Assembly: GCA_020072905.1 (NCBI GenBank)
Contig: JAIQGB010000015.1
Span: 1-22,065, forward strand
Source of the DNA: Terriglobia bacterium
GTDB taxonomy: Bacteria; Acidobacteriota; Terriglobia; UBA7540
Reading direction: 5' to 3'
DNA: 22,065 nt
Numbering within the stretch: the stretch's first letter is position 1; each line of letters opens with the position of its first letter. The notes under the pieces were generated by a model. It did no database searches. It saw only the letters and a program-made list of their open reading frames with translations, and was not told the origin of the DNA. The translations under genes and the position numbers were made by a program. Below, piece after piece: positions 1 to 8,544 of the stretch.

Positions 1-779
1 AAAGCAACGTCCGCATAGTTCTGGACCGGGATACCAAATCCTTCCGCTGTGGACTGCAGGAAATAGCCATTGCCCGCCGAGCACTGCGTGTTGAGCTTGA
101 AATCCTTAACGCGGCCATTCTTGAAGCTCGAGCCGTGCATGATGGCGAGCGTTTTCGGTGTCAGGTCAGCGAGCTTCTTCAGGTTCTGCGCGGTGAGCGG
201 GGTATAGGGAACGTAGTCTGCGAGGATGCCCGCCTGGTATTCCTTCATGGCCTGATGCGACCGCCCCACCACGTCAGAAGAGGTGAGCGGTTCGACGTCA
301 CCAGTCTGGTGAAACAGGTCCGAGCAGAGCAGCGTCTTCTGGGTCTCCTCGAAGAGCACACCGGCGTCCCAGCCGTGCGGCAGATGGGGCGTCTGGCAGT
401 AGCGGAAGCGGTACTTGCCCGTGGAGAAGGTCTCGCCGTCGGCGAGGGCGCGCGCCTCGCGCCCGATGAAATCGTTCACGCTCACCAGGGCCCCGACCTG
501 GCTGCACACCACATCGGCTTTGGGCGCCACAGCCAACCACTCATTGAGCGCGCCGCATTCATCCGACTCGAAATGGCTGAAGCTGATGTGCCGAAGTCCA
601 GCGAGTGGGATGAGTTTGGAGACCGCTTCCCGAATCTCTGCGTGCATGCCGCGCAAGCCGGTGTGGAAAAGCAACGGCTCGTCGTCATTGATCAGGAAGT
701 GGTTGAACTGCAGATTGCCCCACTGGGCGAAAATCGAGATGCGATAGATGTTCGGCGCGATTTCGGTAGTAACCGCCAT
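1..779 (-). CDS. ODP-type metallo-beta-lactamase domain joined in frame to a 2-hydroxyacyl-CoA dehydratase activase segment (3' end outside window)
   Basis: The ATG at 779 follows a strong Shine-Dalgarno sequence (GAGGAGGT, 783-790). Residues 1-219 form a complete metallo-beta-lactamase domain of the flavodiiron/oxygen-binding diiron protein (ODP) type. The ligand set is H69-x-E71-x-D73 (in HFESDECG), H132, D154 and H215 (in MHGSSF), with the spacing known from flavodiiron proteins, so a di-iron site for O2 or NO is likely. No flavodoxin domain follows. From about residue 220 the sequence changes to KNGRVKDFKLNTQCSAGNG and continues in the style of the large BcrAD/BadFG activator of 2-hydroxyglutaryl-CoA dehydratase. 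C233 would be the Fe-S cysteine of that family. The upstream ATPase motifs expected before this point are absent. The frame is open to the window edge. The ODP assignment is firm; the activase part rests on about 40 residues recalled as family-like. The junction may be a true fusion, a deletion or an assembly chimera. Confidence 0.8.
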   Translation of the reverse strand, partial: MAVTTEIAPNIYRISIFAQWGNLQFNHFLINDDEPLLFHTGLRGMHAEIREAVSKLIPLAGLRHISFSHFESDECGALNEWLAVAPKADVVCSQVGALVSVNDFIGREARALADGETFSTGKYRFRYCQTPHLPHGWDAGVLFEETQKTLLCSDLFHQTGDVEPLTSSDVVGRSHQAMKEYQAGILADYVPYTPLTAQNLKKLADLTPKTLAIMHGSSFKNGRVKDFKLNTQCSAGNGYFLQSTAEGFGIPVQNYADVA

Positions 780-977
780 CTTACCTCCTCATTTTTAGGA
801 TGTCAGGATTCAGCCCTGCCCTTCTACCTTACCTCGGTCTGCCCCGCTTGGCCAACGATAAAACGGCCCGTCACCGAAAGTTGACGCGGCGCAGAAATGC
901 ATGCCCCTGCGCCCCGCCTTCGCGCTGTAGTAAAGTAGGGCTTGGGGAATCGCCAAGCATCAGCATGGAGGTGCGCT

Positions 978-2027
978 GTGGAAATCGAAAGGCGCGACTT
1001 TCTGAAAGCCTCGGCACAAATCATGGCCTTCGGGCCGGCGCTGCCGGGCTGGGGCGGGGAGAGGCCAGCTTCCGACGCCAAGCAATTCGCCGCCTATCAG
1101 GAGCGCCGGCGCAAGGAACTGTGGGGTCTGCTCGGCGATCTTCCCTGGCAGCACAAGCCTGGGCCTCCCAAAGTCCTCAAGAAGGAGAAGCACGACGGCT
1201 ACACGCTCGAGCGTCTGGTGCTTGACCTGAACGGCGTCGAGCCCGTGCCCGCGCTGCTGCTAATCCCCGACAAGCTGCAAAAACCCGCGCCGGGGCTGCT
1301 TTTCATCCACTGGCACGGCGGCATGTACGACCTAGGCAAAGAACAGTTGCTGGTCGGCGACGACGCCCAGCCCGCCTCCGCACCGGTCTGCGCGGAGAAG
1401 GGGCTGGTGACGCTGGCGATTGACAGTTGGTGCTTCGGCGAGCGCAAGCACGAGAAGGTGGGCCACACGGGCGAGGAAGACGCTTTCAAGCTCATGCTCT
1501 GGCGCGGCCGGGTGCTTTGGGGAATGATGATGTTCGACGAATTCCGCGCGATGGATTACCTGGCCAGCCGTCCTGAGGTTGATCCCAAGCGCCTGGGCGC
1601 ATTCGGCATGTCCATGGGCTCGACGAAGGCTTGGTGGCTCGCCGCGCTCGACCCGCGCGTGCGGCTGTGCCTCGACGTTTGCTGCCTCACCGATTTTGAG
1701 GAGCTCATCAAGATCCACAATCTGAAAGGGCACGGGATCTATTATTATGTGCCCAGCCTGCTGAAGCATTTCGAGAGCGCCCAGATCAACGAACTCATCG
1801 TCCCGCGGTCGCGCCTCAGCGTGAACGGCCGCAAAGACGACCTCACCCCGCCGGCAGGCGTCGAGAAGATCCGCGACCATCTTCTGCCCCTCTATCGACA
1901 ATACGGGCGCGAGGAGGATTGCCGGATCGAGCTTTTCGACTGCGCCCATGTCGAATTGCCCGAGATGCGCCAGCTCATTCTGGGATGGATGGACAAATAC
2001 CTCGCCAACCCTACGGCGCGAGCGTGA
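978..2027 (+). CDS. Secreted alpha/beta hydrolase (dienelactone hydrolase/acetyl-esterase-like)
   Basis: A 349-residue protein. The GTG start at 978 was chosen because GGAGGTG (967-973) lies just upstream and because it puts a twin-arginine motif (ERRDFLK) at the N terminus, followed by a hydrophobic stretch. Export by the Tat pathway is therefore likely. The alpha/beta-hydrolase fold shows a nucleophile elbow G-M-S212-M-G, a candidate acid D287 or D288 in NGRKDDLTPP, and a catalytic His at H324 (CAHVEL). A HWHGG motif near the front of the fold would form the oxyanion hole. The substrate cannot be read from sequence; relatives include carbohydrate and xylan acetyl esterases and uncharacterised acidobacterial hydrolases. 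The stop lies 7 bp before the next start, so the two genes probably share a transcript. A 6-bp hairpin (GCTTGG/CCAAGC, 940-958) sits in the leader just before the ribosome site. Confidence 0.85.
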   Translation: MEIERRDFLKASAQIMAFGPALPGWGGERPASDAKQFAAYQERRRKELWGLLGDLPWQHKPGPPKVLKKEKHDGYTLERLVLDLNGVEPVPALLLIPDKLQKPAPGLLFIHWHGGMYDLGKEQLLVGDDAQPASAPVCAEKGLVTLAIDSWCFGERKHEKVGHTGEEDAFKLMLWRGRVLWGMMMFDEFRAMDYLASRPEVDPKRLGAFGMSMGSTKAWWLAALDPRVRLCLDVCCLTDFEELIKIHNLKGHGIYYYVPSLLKHFESAQINELIVPRSRLSVNGRKDDLTPPAGVEKIRDHLLPLYRQYGREEDCRIELFDCAHVELPEMRQLILGWMDKYLANPTARA

Positions 2028-2034
2028 GGCATCC

Positions 2035-3312
2035 ATGACTTCATCGGAAAGGCCTCATGTGCTGATTGTGGGCGCGGGATTCGGCGGGCTCTATGCGGCC
2101 AAAGCCCTGAAGAACGCGCCGGTGCGAATCACCGTCATCGACCGGCGCAATCATCACCTTTTCCAGCCTCTGCTTTATCAGGTGGCGACAGCGGGCCTGT
2201 CGCCCGGCGACATCGCCTATCCCATCCGCGCCGTTCTCGGCCGGCAGAAGAATGTGCGCGTGTTGCTGGCGGAAGCCGTGGGCGTCGACCTCGCTTCCCG
2301 CAAAGTCAAGCTGCGGGATGGCGAGATTTCCTACGATTACCTGATTCTCTCCCCAGGCGTCCGGCACGCCTACTTCGGGCACAACGATTGGGAACGGTGG
2401 GCTCCTGGCCTCAAGACTCTCGAGGACGCGCTGGAAATACGGCGGCGGATTCTGCTGGCCTTCGAGCGAGCCGAACGGGAGCCCGAGGAGGCCCCGCGGC
2501 ATGCATTGCTCACTTTCGTCGTCGTGGGCGGTGGACCGACCGGAGTCGAGCTTGCCGGAGCCATCGCCGAGATCTCCCGGCAGGTGATGGTCCGCGACTT
2601 CCGAGCCATTGACCCGCGCGAGGCGCGTATTGTCCTCATCGAAGGCGGGCCCCGCATTCTTCCCACCTATCCTGAGGATCTCTCCACCAAGGCCGAGGCA
2701 CAGCTGAAGAGACTCGGAGTCGAGGTATGGACGAACTCGGTGGTCACGTCCGTTGACGCGTCGGGAGTTGTGGTAGCGGGCCAGAAGCTGCGAAGTGCCA
2801 CCACGCTCTGGGCGGCGGGCGTGGAGGCGTCGCCGCTGGCGCGCTCCCTGGGCGTCCAGCTCGACCGCGCGGGCCGGGTCATCGTCGCACCCGACCTGAC
2901 GGTCGCCGGCCATCCCGAGGCGTTTGTCATCGGCGACCTGGCCGTTTTGGGCGACAAGGATGGCAAGCCCCTGCCCGGCGTCGCACCCGTGGCCATCCAG
3001 CAAGGGCGGCATGCGGCGCGGAACATTCTGCGCGCCACCAGCCGCATTCCTCCCGAGCCCTTTCACTACCTGGACCGCGGCAGCCTGGCGACCATCGGCC
3101 GCGCCGCGGCGGTGGCGGACTTCGGCTGGATCAAGTTTTCGGGATTCTTCGCCTGGCTCTCCTGGCTCTTTATCCACATCTTCTTCCTGATCGGATTCCG
3201 CAATCGGTTCATCGTCATTTTCGAGTGGGCGTGGGCCTATTTCACCTACCAGCGCGCGGCCCGACTGATAACCGGAAACATCAACGGCCAGCCCTCCGAC
3301 TCCGAGGAGTAG
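2035..3312 (+). CDS. ndh: Type II NADH:quinone oxidoreductase (NDH-2)
   Basis: A 425-residue FAD protein that passes electrons from NADH to quinone without pumping protons, at the cytoplasmic face of the membrane. The N-terminal Rossmann motif is VGAGFGG (G13-G18). It is followed by NHHLFQPLLYQVATAGLSP, the NDH-2 signature that contacts FAD and quinone. The second nucleotide-binding motif VVGGGPTGVELAG binds NADH. Near the C-terminal third, FVIGDLA and the downstream VAPVAIQQG are the conserved FAD and quinone-site elements. The last 55 residues contain a hydrophobic stretch (FAWLSWLFIHIFFLIGF) and an amphipathic end, the usual membrane anchor. ATG at 2035 is preferred over in-frame codons inside the previous gene because GAGG (2026-2029) overlaps that gene's stop and the protein then begins at the usual position before the Rossmann fold. 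Confidence 0.93.
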   Translation: MTSSERPHVLIVGAGFGGLYAAKALKNAPVRITVIDRRNHHLFQPLLYQVATAGLSPGDIAYPIRAVLGRQKNVRVLLAEAVGVDLASRKVKLRDGEISYDYLILSPGVRHAYFGHNDWERWAPGLKTLEDALEIRRRILLAFERAEREPEEAPRHALLTFVVVGGGPTGVELAGAIAEISRQVMVRDFRAIDPREARIVLIEGGPRILPTYPEDLSTKAEAQLKRLGVEVWTNSVVTSVDASGVVVAGQKLRSATTLWAAGVEASPLARSLGVQLDRAGRVIVAPDLTVAGHPEAFVIGDLAVLGDKDGKPLPGVAPVAIQQGRHAARNILRATSRIPPEPFHYLDRGSLATIGRAAAVADFGWIKFSGFFAWLSWLFIHIFFLIGFRNRFIVIFEWAWAYFTYQRAARLITGNINGQPSDSEE

Positions 3313-3371
3313 AAGGCCAGGGAAAGTGTCATCCGCACCCCACCACATCTAGGGTCCCCCCGAAAAAAAGC

Positions 3372-3389
3372 CCACAATCTTGTGGTTTT
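3372..3389 (+). terminator. Possible weak terminator after ndh
   Basis: Perfect inverted repeat CCACAA-TC-TTGTGG (usable stem of 5 bp with a 4-nt loop), followed by TTTT and then CCCTTT. It lies 60 bp after the ndh stop and just before the candidate smc promoter. The stem is short, so termination strength is doubtful. Confidence 0.25.
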
Positions 3390-3392
3390 CCC

Positions 3393-3421
3393 TTTACATC
3401 ATCTGGGTTCCGTGCTACGTT
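3393..3421 (+). promoter_or_regulatory. Candidate smc promoter with extended -10
   Basis: The -35 TTTACA (3393-3398) and -10 TACGTT (3416-3421) are separated by 17 bp, with TGC immediately before the -10 (TGn extended form). The predicted start near 3428 leaves a leader of about 230 nt before smc. The -10 hexamer is only a partial match. Confidence 0.35.
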
Positions 3422-3658
3422 GCCCGTGACGTATCGGGGATCCTCGCGTCAGCCATACTATTGCGCCAGATGGAGTGACCGGGTCGAGACGAACAGGGGT
3501 CGAGCGGCATCGTCATTCGCCCACGGGGCGAAGCCAACCGGAAAAGTCCCCGGCCGCGCTACCTGTCCCTTTGAAGCTCCCGGCCTCGAATTTGGTGCTC
3601 GAATTTCGACAGCTTTGAGCCCACAACGTCCTGGGGGACTGCTGGGGAGGAAAGTGCT

Positions 3659-6600
3659 TTGTACAAGCTCAAACGAGTCGAACTGCTCGGTTTCAAATCT
3701 TTTGCGGACCGCACGCGCTTAGAGTTCGCCGACGGCATCGCGGCCATCGTCGGTCCGAACGGTTGCGGCAAGTCCAACCTTTCGGACGCCATCAGTTGGG
3801 TGCTCGGCGAGCAGAGCGCCAGGTCGCTACGCGGCGAGCGCATGGCCGACGTCATATTCAACGGCACCAGCGCGCGCCCGCAGACGGGCATGGCAGAAGT
3901 CGGCCTGACCCTGGTGGATCCCGAATATACGCAGGCCGATTCGGACCCTGAGACCGCGGAGGCCCCAGCTCTCTTCCCCGACGCTGAAGGATCGACTGCC
4001 GACCCGGAATCCGACTCCGCAGGTTCAATTGGCGACCGCCCGACGCCCGCAGGCCGTCCTCCAACCATTCCCCATCGCGCCGGCGAGACCGTGGTTACCC
4101 GCCGCTTGTTCCGCTCCGGCGAGAGCGAATACCTCATCAATGGCGAACTCTGCCGGCTGCGTGATATTCAGGACTTATTCATGGGGACGGGTCTTGGGCC
4201 CGAGTCTTACGCCATCATCGAGCAAGGCCGCATCGGGCAGATTCTGAGCTCCAAGCCGTCCGACCGCCGCTCCATCATCGAGGAAGCGGCGGGGGTCTCC
4301 AAATTCAAGACGCGCAAGCGCCTGGCTGAAGCCAAGCTGGAAACCTCTCGGCTGAATCTGGCGCGCATCACCGACATCCTGGAAGAAGTCACCAAGCAAG
4401 TGAACTCGCTCAAGCGCCAGGCTTCGAAAGCGCGCCGCTTCCGCGAAATGCAGGAAGATTTGCACGGGCGCCTGAAGATCGTCCTGACTTCCCGGCTGAT
4501 GGCCCTCGAATCGGAATGCCAGCGGCTGCGCGGCGAGCTTGGCATCCTGCAAGCTTCCTGCGCCGAGGCCGCTCAGCGCCTGGAGGAAATCGACCGCGAG
4601 CAGAAAGCCGCCGCCGCCCGCTACGATGAGCTCGAGGCACTGCTCGCCGAGCTGCGCGGGACCATCTCCCAGGGCGACCTCGAGCGGGAGCGTTTGCAGG
4701 CGCGGATCGAGCAGGTCCGCCAGCAGGCCGCCAGCCTGGAAGGCCGGGGGGCGGAGGCCGCGGGGGAGGCCGAAGCCCTGCGGACACAACTCACTGGGCT
4801 TGAGCAGGAGGCTGCTGAACGCTCTCATCAGGCGGAATCGCTGCAAAAAGAATTCGCCGCCGCACAGGAAGCCGCCCGACAGTTGGTGGCTCGGCAGGAA
4901 GATCTGACCACGCAAATCGTCCAGGGAGAGAGCGGGGTTGAAGCCGGCCGTCAGGCGTTGCTCGCGGCGGTCAGCCAATCCGCCGAGCTGCGCAATCAGC
5001 TCGTACAGGCCGAGGAGTCGGGCCTGGCGCTCGACCGACAGGCCGCCCGGGCTCGGACGGAGGGCGCAGCGGTCGAGCAGGTGCACCAGCGCCTGGAGCA
5101 GGAGCTGGCGACCTTCGTCGCCGAGCAGGAGCGTGGCCACAGCACGCTCGCTGAGCTGGTCGACTCCGTGAACCGGATTTCCACCGCGCTCGACGAGGCT
5201 CGGCAGGAAGAGGCGGCGCGGCGCACCGAGCTGGAAACGTTGCGCCAAGATTTCTCCAGAGCGATGGCGCGGAAGGAGGCGCTCGAAGAGTCGCTCGCCC
5301 GCCACGCCTATTCGACGGAAAGCGTCCGGCGATTGCTCTCCGCAAACGGCTCCGGCGACGGGAACAATTTCCATCCCCTCGGGGTGCTCGCTGATTTCAT
5401 GGAAGTCGCCCCGGGCTATGAGGAGGTTGTGGAAAACTTCCTCAAGAACGAATTGGATTGCGTGGTCGTCGAGCGGCACGACGAAGCGCGCTGCGGCATC
5501 TCCCTGCTCAAGAGCGAAGGGACCGGCCGATCGACTTTCTTCGTGACGCGCCATCCGTCCAACGGCTACACCAACGGCCACTCCGACGCCGAGATTCGGG
5601 CCACGGAGGGCGTCGTTGCTCCCGTGGGCGAGCTTGTGAGCTTCGAAGAGCGGCTGGGTCTGAATGGCGATCTAGCCCTGCCTGCTCTGGCCAATTCCTA
5701 TGTGGTCGCCGATGCCGGAACGGCCGAGCGCATGGCGGCCTCCTATCCCGAGTGCCACTTCCTGACCACCTCGGGCGAACACTATCACCACCGGCTGGTC
5801 GCGGGCGGCAAGGGCAATAGCGCCGGCCCGCTGGCGCTGCGCCGCGATTTCCGCGAACTCGAGCGCCGCGTGGGCGAATTGGAATCCAGCCTACGCTCAG
5901 CCGAATCCGCTCTGCGCGAGGTGGCAGCACGCGCCGCCCGGCTGGACGAAGAGCATCGCAACCTCACCGCCGCCAAGGCCGACGCCGAAAAGAAAACCGT
6001 CGTCGCCGATGAGAAATTGCGCCAGACGCGCGAGAGCTTCGACCGCACCACCGAGCGTCTCCGCATCCTGCGGGAGGAGGCCAGCACCCTCGAATCCGAA
6101 GGCCGCTCGGTCGAGGAGCGCCAAACGTCCCTGCGGGCCCAGCTGGAGACGGCCGCCGCCGACCGCGGGCGGTGTGAAGAGGAAGTGAACCTCGCCGCCG
6201 CGCAGGTCCGAGAACTGCGCACTCAGCTTGACAGGCTCAGCCAGGAAATCGTGGATGCCCAGGCGCGGTCGAGCGCGCTCGAGGAACGAAGCCGGGCGAT
6301 GGAGGCCGAGCGCGGCCGCCTCGCGGCCCAGGCAGAGGAAATAGGCGGGCGGGTACACCGTCTCGAAGAACAGTGCCGCGGATGGCTCGAGGAGCAAAGA
6401 CAGCTCGCGCAGGAAAACCAGTCCAGCCGGCTTCGCCTCCAGCTTCTGGAGAGCGAACAACTCGCCGCCCACGAACAGCACCGTTTGCTGGAGGCAGAAT
6501 CACGCGCGCTGCGGGCGCGACGCGACGAGCTCAATCCGCTGATCGACGCCGCGCGTGCGGAGTTGGACGCACGTCGGGAAAAGCGCTCCGAGATCGAAGT

Positions 6601-7405
6601 GGCCCTGGCGCGCGCTGAATCCGACCAATCGCACCATGCCGGGCAATGCCGCCAGGAACTTCATGCCGAACCCACTGCCCTGCTTGCCGAGCTTCCCGCC
6701 GAGCAGGCGCTCGCCGGCGACGCGCTTCTCTCCGCCGAAGAGCAAGTGCGCGAGCTGAAGACGCGCATTGAAAACCTCGGCCCGGTCAACATGATGGCGC
6801 TCGAAGAGCTTCAAGAGGCTGAGGAGCGCTATACCTTCCTCGAAACGCAGCGGCAGGATCTGCTGACCTCCATCGAGGATACCGCGCAGGCGATCAAGGA
6901 AATCGATCAGGTCTCGCGGCAACAGTTCCTGGAGGCTTTCAAGGCCATCAACGGCTACTTCGCGGAGTCCTTCCGGACGCTGTTTGGCGGCGGCATCGGA
7001 GAGATGCGCTTGAGCGACGAAAGCGACGCCGACAGCGGCATCGACATCGCCGCGCAGCCGCCCGGCAAGCGCCTGCAGAACGTCCTGCTGCTCTCCGGCG
7101 GCGAGAAAGCGCTCGCGGCGCTGGCGCTCCTCATTGCGCTTTTCCGCTACACGCCCAGCCCCTTCTGCATTCTCGACGAGGTGGACGCGCCGCTCGATGA
7201 ATCGAACGTCGACCGCTTCACGCACCTGATCCAGGCGATGAGCCGGCACACGCAGTTCATTCTTATTACCCACAGCAAGCGGACGATGGAAATCGCCCAA
7301 GCCATGTACGGCGTCACCATGGAAGAGCCCGGTGTCTCCAAGCTCGTCTCGGTGCGCTTCGATGAGCCGGCCCGCGAGCCCGAGGAAGTCGCCGTCCCCG
7401 CCTGA
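3659..7405 (+). CDS. smc: Chromosome segregation ATPase SMC
   Basis: A 1248-residue SMC protein, the core of the condensin complex that organises and segregates the chromosome with ScpA and ScpB. Walker A is GPNGCGKS (G32-S39). A hinge domain lies at about 570-720, flanked by two long coiled coils rich in E, R, A and Q. The ABC signature SGGEKALAAL begins at S1146 and Walker B CILDEVDAPL has D1173 and E1174, so the ATPase is intact. The protein starts with TTG at 3659, supported by GGGGAGGA eight bases upstream and by the family N terminus YKLKRVELLGFKSFADRT. Length is slightly above the usual 1150-1200. Much of the excess is an acidic, proline-rich insert at about residues 90-140 in the N-terminal head, between LTLVDPEY and GETVVTRRLFRSGESEY. 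No other condensin gene is in the window. Confidence 0.97.
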   Translation: MYKLKRVELLGFKSFADRTRLEFADGIAAIVGPNGCGKSNLSDAISWVLGEQSARSLRGERMADVIFNGTSARPQTGMAEVGLTLVDPEYTQADSDPETAEAPALFPDAEGSTADPESDSAGSIGDRPTPAGRPPTIPHRAGETVVTRRLFRSGESEYLINGELCRLRDIQDLFMGTGLGPESYAIIEQGRIGQILSSKPSDRRSIIEEAAGVSKFKTRKRLAEAKLETSRLNLARITDILEEVTKQVNSLKRQASKARRFREMQEDLHGRLKIVLTSRLMALESECQRLRGELGILQASCAEAAQRLEEIDREQKAAAARYDELEALLAELRGTISQGDLERERLQARIEQVRQQAASLEGRGAEAAGEAEALRTQLTGLEQEAAERSHQAESLQKEFAAAQEAARQLVARQEDLTTQIVQGESGVEAGRQALLAAVSQSAELRNQLVQAEESGLALDRQAARARTEGAAVEQVHQRLEQELATFVAEQERGHSTLAELVDSVNRISTALDEARQEEAARRTELETLRQDFSRAMARKEALEESLARHAYSTESVRRLLSANGSGDGNNFHPLGVLADFMEVAPGYEEVVENFLKNELDCVVVERHDEARCGISLLKSEGTGRSTFFVTRHPSNGYTNGHSDAEIRATEGVVAPVGELVSFEERLGLNGDLALPALANSYVVADAGTAERMAASYPECHFLTTSGEHYHHRLVAGGKGNSAGPLALRRDFRELERRVGELESSLRSAESALREVAARAARLDEEHRNLTAAKADAEKKTVVADEKLRQTRESFDRTTERLRILREEASTLESEGRSVEERQTSLRAQLETAAADRGRCEEEVNLAAAQVRELRTQLDRLSQEIVDAQARSSALEERSRAMEAERGRLAAQAEEIGGRVHRLEEQCRGWLEEQRQLAQENQSSRLRLQLLESEQLAAHEQHRLLEAESRALRARRDELNPLIDAARAELDARREKRSEIEVALARAESDQSHHAGQCRQELHAEPTALLAELPAEQALAGDALLSAEEQVRELKTRIENLGPVNMMALEELQEAEERYTFLETQRQDLLTSIEDTAQAIKEIDQVSRQQFLEAFKAINGYFAESFRTLFGGGIGEMRLSDESDADSGIDIAAQPPGKRLQNVLLLSGGEKALAALALLIALFRYTPSPFCILDEVDAPLDESNVDRFTHLIQAMSRHTQFILITHSKRTMEIAQAMYGVTMEEPGVSKLVSVRFDEPAREPEEVAVPA

Positions 7406-7564
7406 CCAGTTGTGCCCGAGCGCTGCTTGCTGCGGATCACGCCACGGCTGAATTGGCCGCCACAAGTCCCGACCGACCGTTTCTCGCTTGCCCAAATCCC
7501 TTTCCTTGTCAAGACACCTTGAGAAATTCTTCCGCACGGGAAAATTTCGCGCGCGCTTTTCCCA

Positions 7565-7592
7565 TTGACAAGGCTGCGTCTTGTTCTAGAAT
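7565..7592 (+). promoter_or_regulatory. purC promoter (near-consensus sigma-70 type)
   Basis: The -35 TTGACA (7565-7570) is perfect and the -10 TAGAAT (7587-7592) matches 5 of 6, with 16 bp between them. Transcription should begin near 7599, only about 10 nt before the GTG at 7609. An in-frame ATG at 7591 lies inside the -10 box and would not be in the transcript. Confidence 0.75.
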
Positions 7593-7608
7593 GTGGCTCG
7601 AAACCACC

Positions 7609-8517
7609 GTGACAGAATTGACTCAACCCTTAGTTTTACGTGAGACGAACTTGCCGGGCGTGCAACTCCTTTCGCGCGGCAAGGTCCGGGACATCTATGC
7701 AGCCGGCGCCGATGAACTTCTCATCGTCGCCACCGACCGGCTGTCCGCCTTCGACGTGGTCATGGCGCAAGGCATTCCGGACAAGGGACGCGTGCTGACG
7801 CAGCTCTCTTGTTTCTGGTTCGACTTTTTCCGGGATGTCGTCCCGAGCCACTTCCTCACCGCAAATGTGCGGGAATACCCGGCGGCGTTTCGACCCTATG
7901 CGGACCAACTGGCCGGACGCTCGATGCTGGTCAAGAAAGCCAAGCCTTTCCCCGTCGAGTGCGTGGCGCGGGGCTACCTGGCGGGATCGGGATGGAAAGA
8001 CTACCGCGCCACGGGCGCCATTTGCGGCGTGAAGTTGCCGGCGGGGTTCCAGGAGTCTTCGCGGCTCGACGAGCCGATATTCTCGCCCGCCACGAAGGCG
8101 CAATCCGGGCACGACGAGAACCTTTCCTGGGTGGAGACGGTGGAGATGGTCGGCCTGGCGGCAGCCGAAAAACTCCGCGCTAACACGCTCAGTTTGTATG
8201 CCAAAGCCCGCGAGTACGCCGAAAGGCGCGGCATTCTGATCGCCGACACCAAGTTTGAGTGGGGATTGCGCGGCAAGGAAATTATCTTGATCGACGAGGT
8301 GCTAACGCCGGACTCCTCGCGCTTCTGGCCCCAAGTGGGTTACCAGCCGGGCCGCTCACAGCCCTCTTTTGACAAGCAGTTCGTGCGGGATTATCTGGAA
8401 TCGCTCCACTGGAACAAGCAGCCGCCACCGCCGCCGCTGCCGGCCGAGGTGGTGGAAAAGACGAGCGAGAAATATCGCGACGCCTATCGTTTGCTGACGG
8501 GACACGCGCTCCATTGA
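7609..8517 (+). CDS. purC: Phosphoribosylaminoimidazole-succinocarboxamide (SAICAR) synthase
   Basis: A 302-residue enzyme that joins CAIR and aspartate with ATP to make SAICAR in purine synthesis. Family motifs are SRGKVRDIYA (residues 22-31), DRLSAFDVVM, ECVARGYLAGSGWK, the SGHDENLSW segment, DTKFEWG and LIDEVLTPDSSRFW. Length and the C-terminal tail resemble the longer eukaryote-like PurC form, not the roughly 240-residue E. coli form. The GTG at 7609 is chosen because the upstream promoter predicts a transcript start near 7599, which excludes in-frame starts at 7453 and 7591. No Shine-Dalgarno sequence is visible in the very short leader. cvpA starts 27 bp after the stop. Confidence 0.95.
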   Translation: MTELTQPLVLRETNLPGVQLLSRGKVRDIYAAGADELLIVATDRLSAFDVVMAQGIPDKGRVLTQLSCFWFDFFRDVVPSHFLTANVREYPAAFRPYADQLAGRSMLVKKAKPFPVECVARGYLAGSGWKDYRATGAICGVKLPAGFQESSRLDEPIFSPATKAQSGHDENLSWVETVEMVGLAAAEKLRANTLSLYAKAREYAERRGILIADTKFEWGLRGKEIILIDEVLTPDSSRFWPQVGYQPGRSQPSFDKQFVRDYLESLHWNKQPPPPPLPAEVVEKTSEKYRDAYRLLTGHALH

Positions 8518-8544
8518 AGGCTGCCGCCGCCAGCCTAGCGCATC

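Larger units (their letters stand above)
3313..3658 (+). other. Intergenic region between ndh and smc
   Basis: This 346-bp stretch has no convincing gene. It contains a short hairpin followed by a T-rich run (3372-3389), a candidate extended -10 promoter (3393-3421) and the smc ribosome site GGAGG at 3646-3650. The reading frames that cross it have unusual composition and no recognisable motif. Confidence 0.6.

Noticed and set aside
135..884. Plus-strand open frame of 249 codons at the left edge
   Set aside because: It lies opposite the minus-strand ODP gene, which has a full set of metal ligands and a strong ribosome site; the plus-strand translation shows no family motif.
2041..3348. Minus-strand open frame of 435 codons opposite ndh
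   Set aside because: It is an antisense shadow of a high-GC gene; the plus strand encodes a clear NDH-2.
4175..5581. Minus-strand open frame of 468 codons opposite smc
   Set aside because: Composition follows the antisense of coiled-coil codons and no motif is present; SMC is unambiguous on the other strand.
7453..7608. N-terminal extension of purC from an upstream in-frame start
   Set aside because: The promoter at 7565-7592 would put this extension outside the transcript, and the residues do not resemble PurC.
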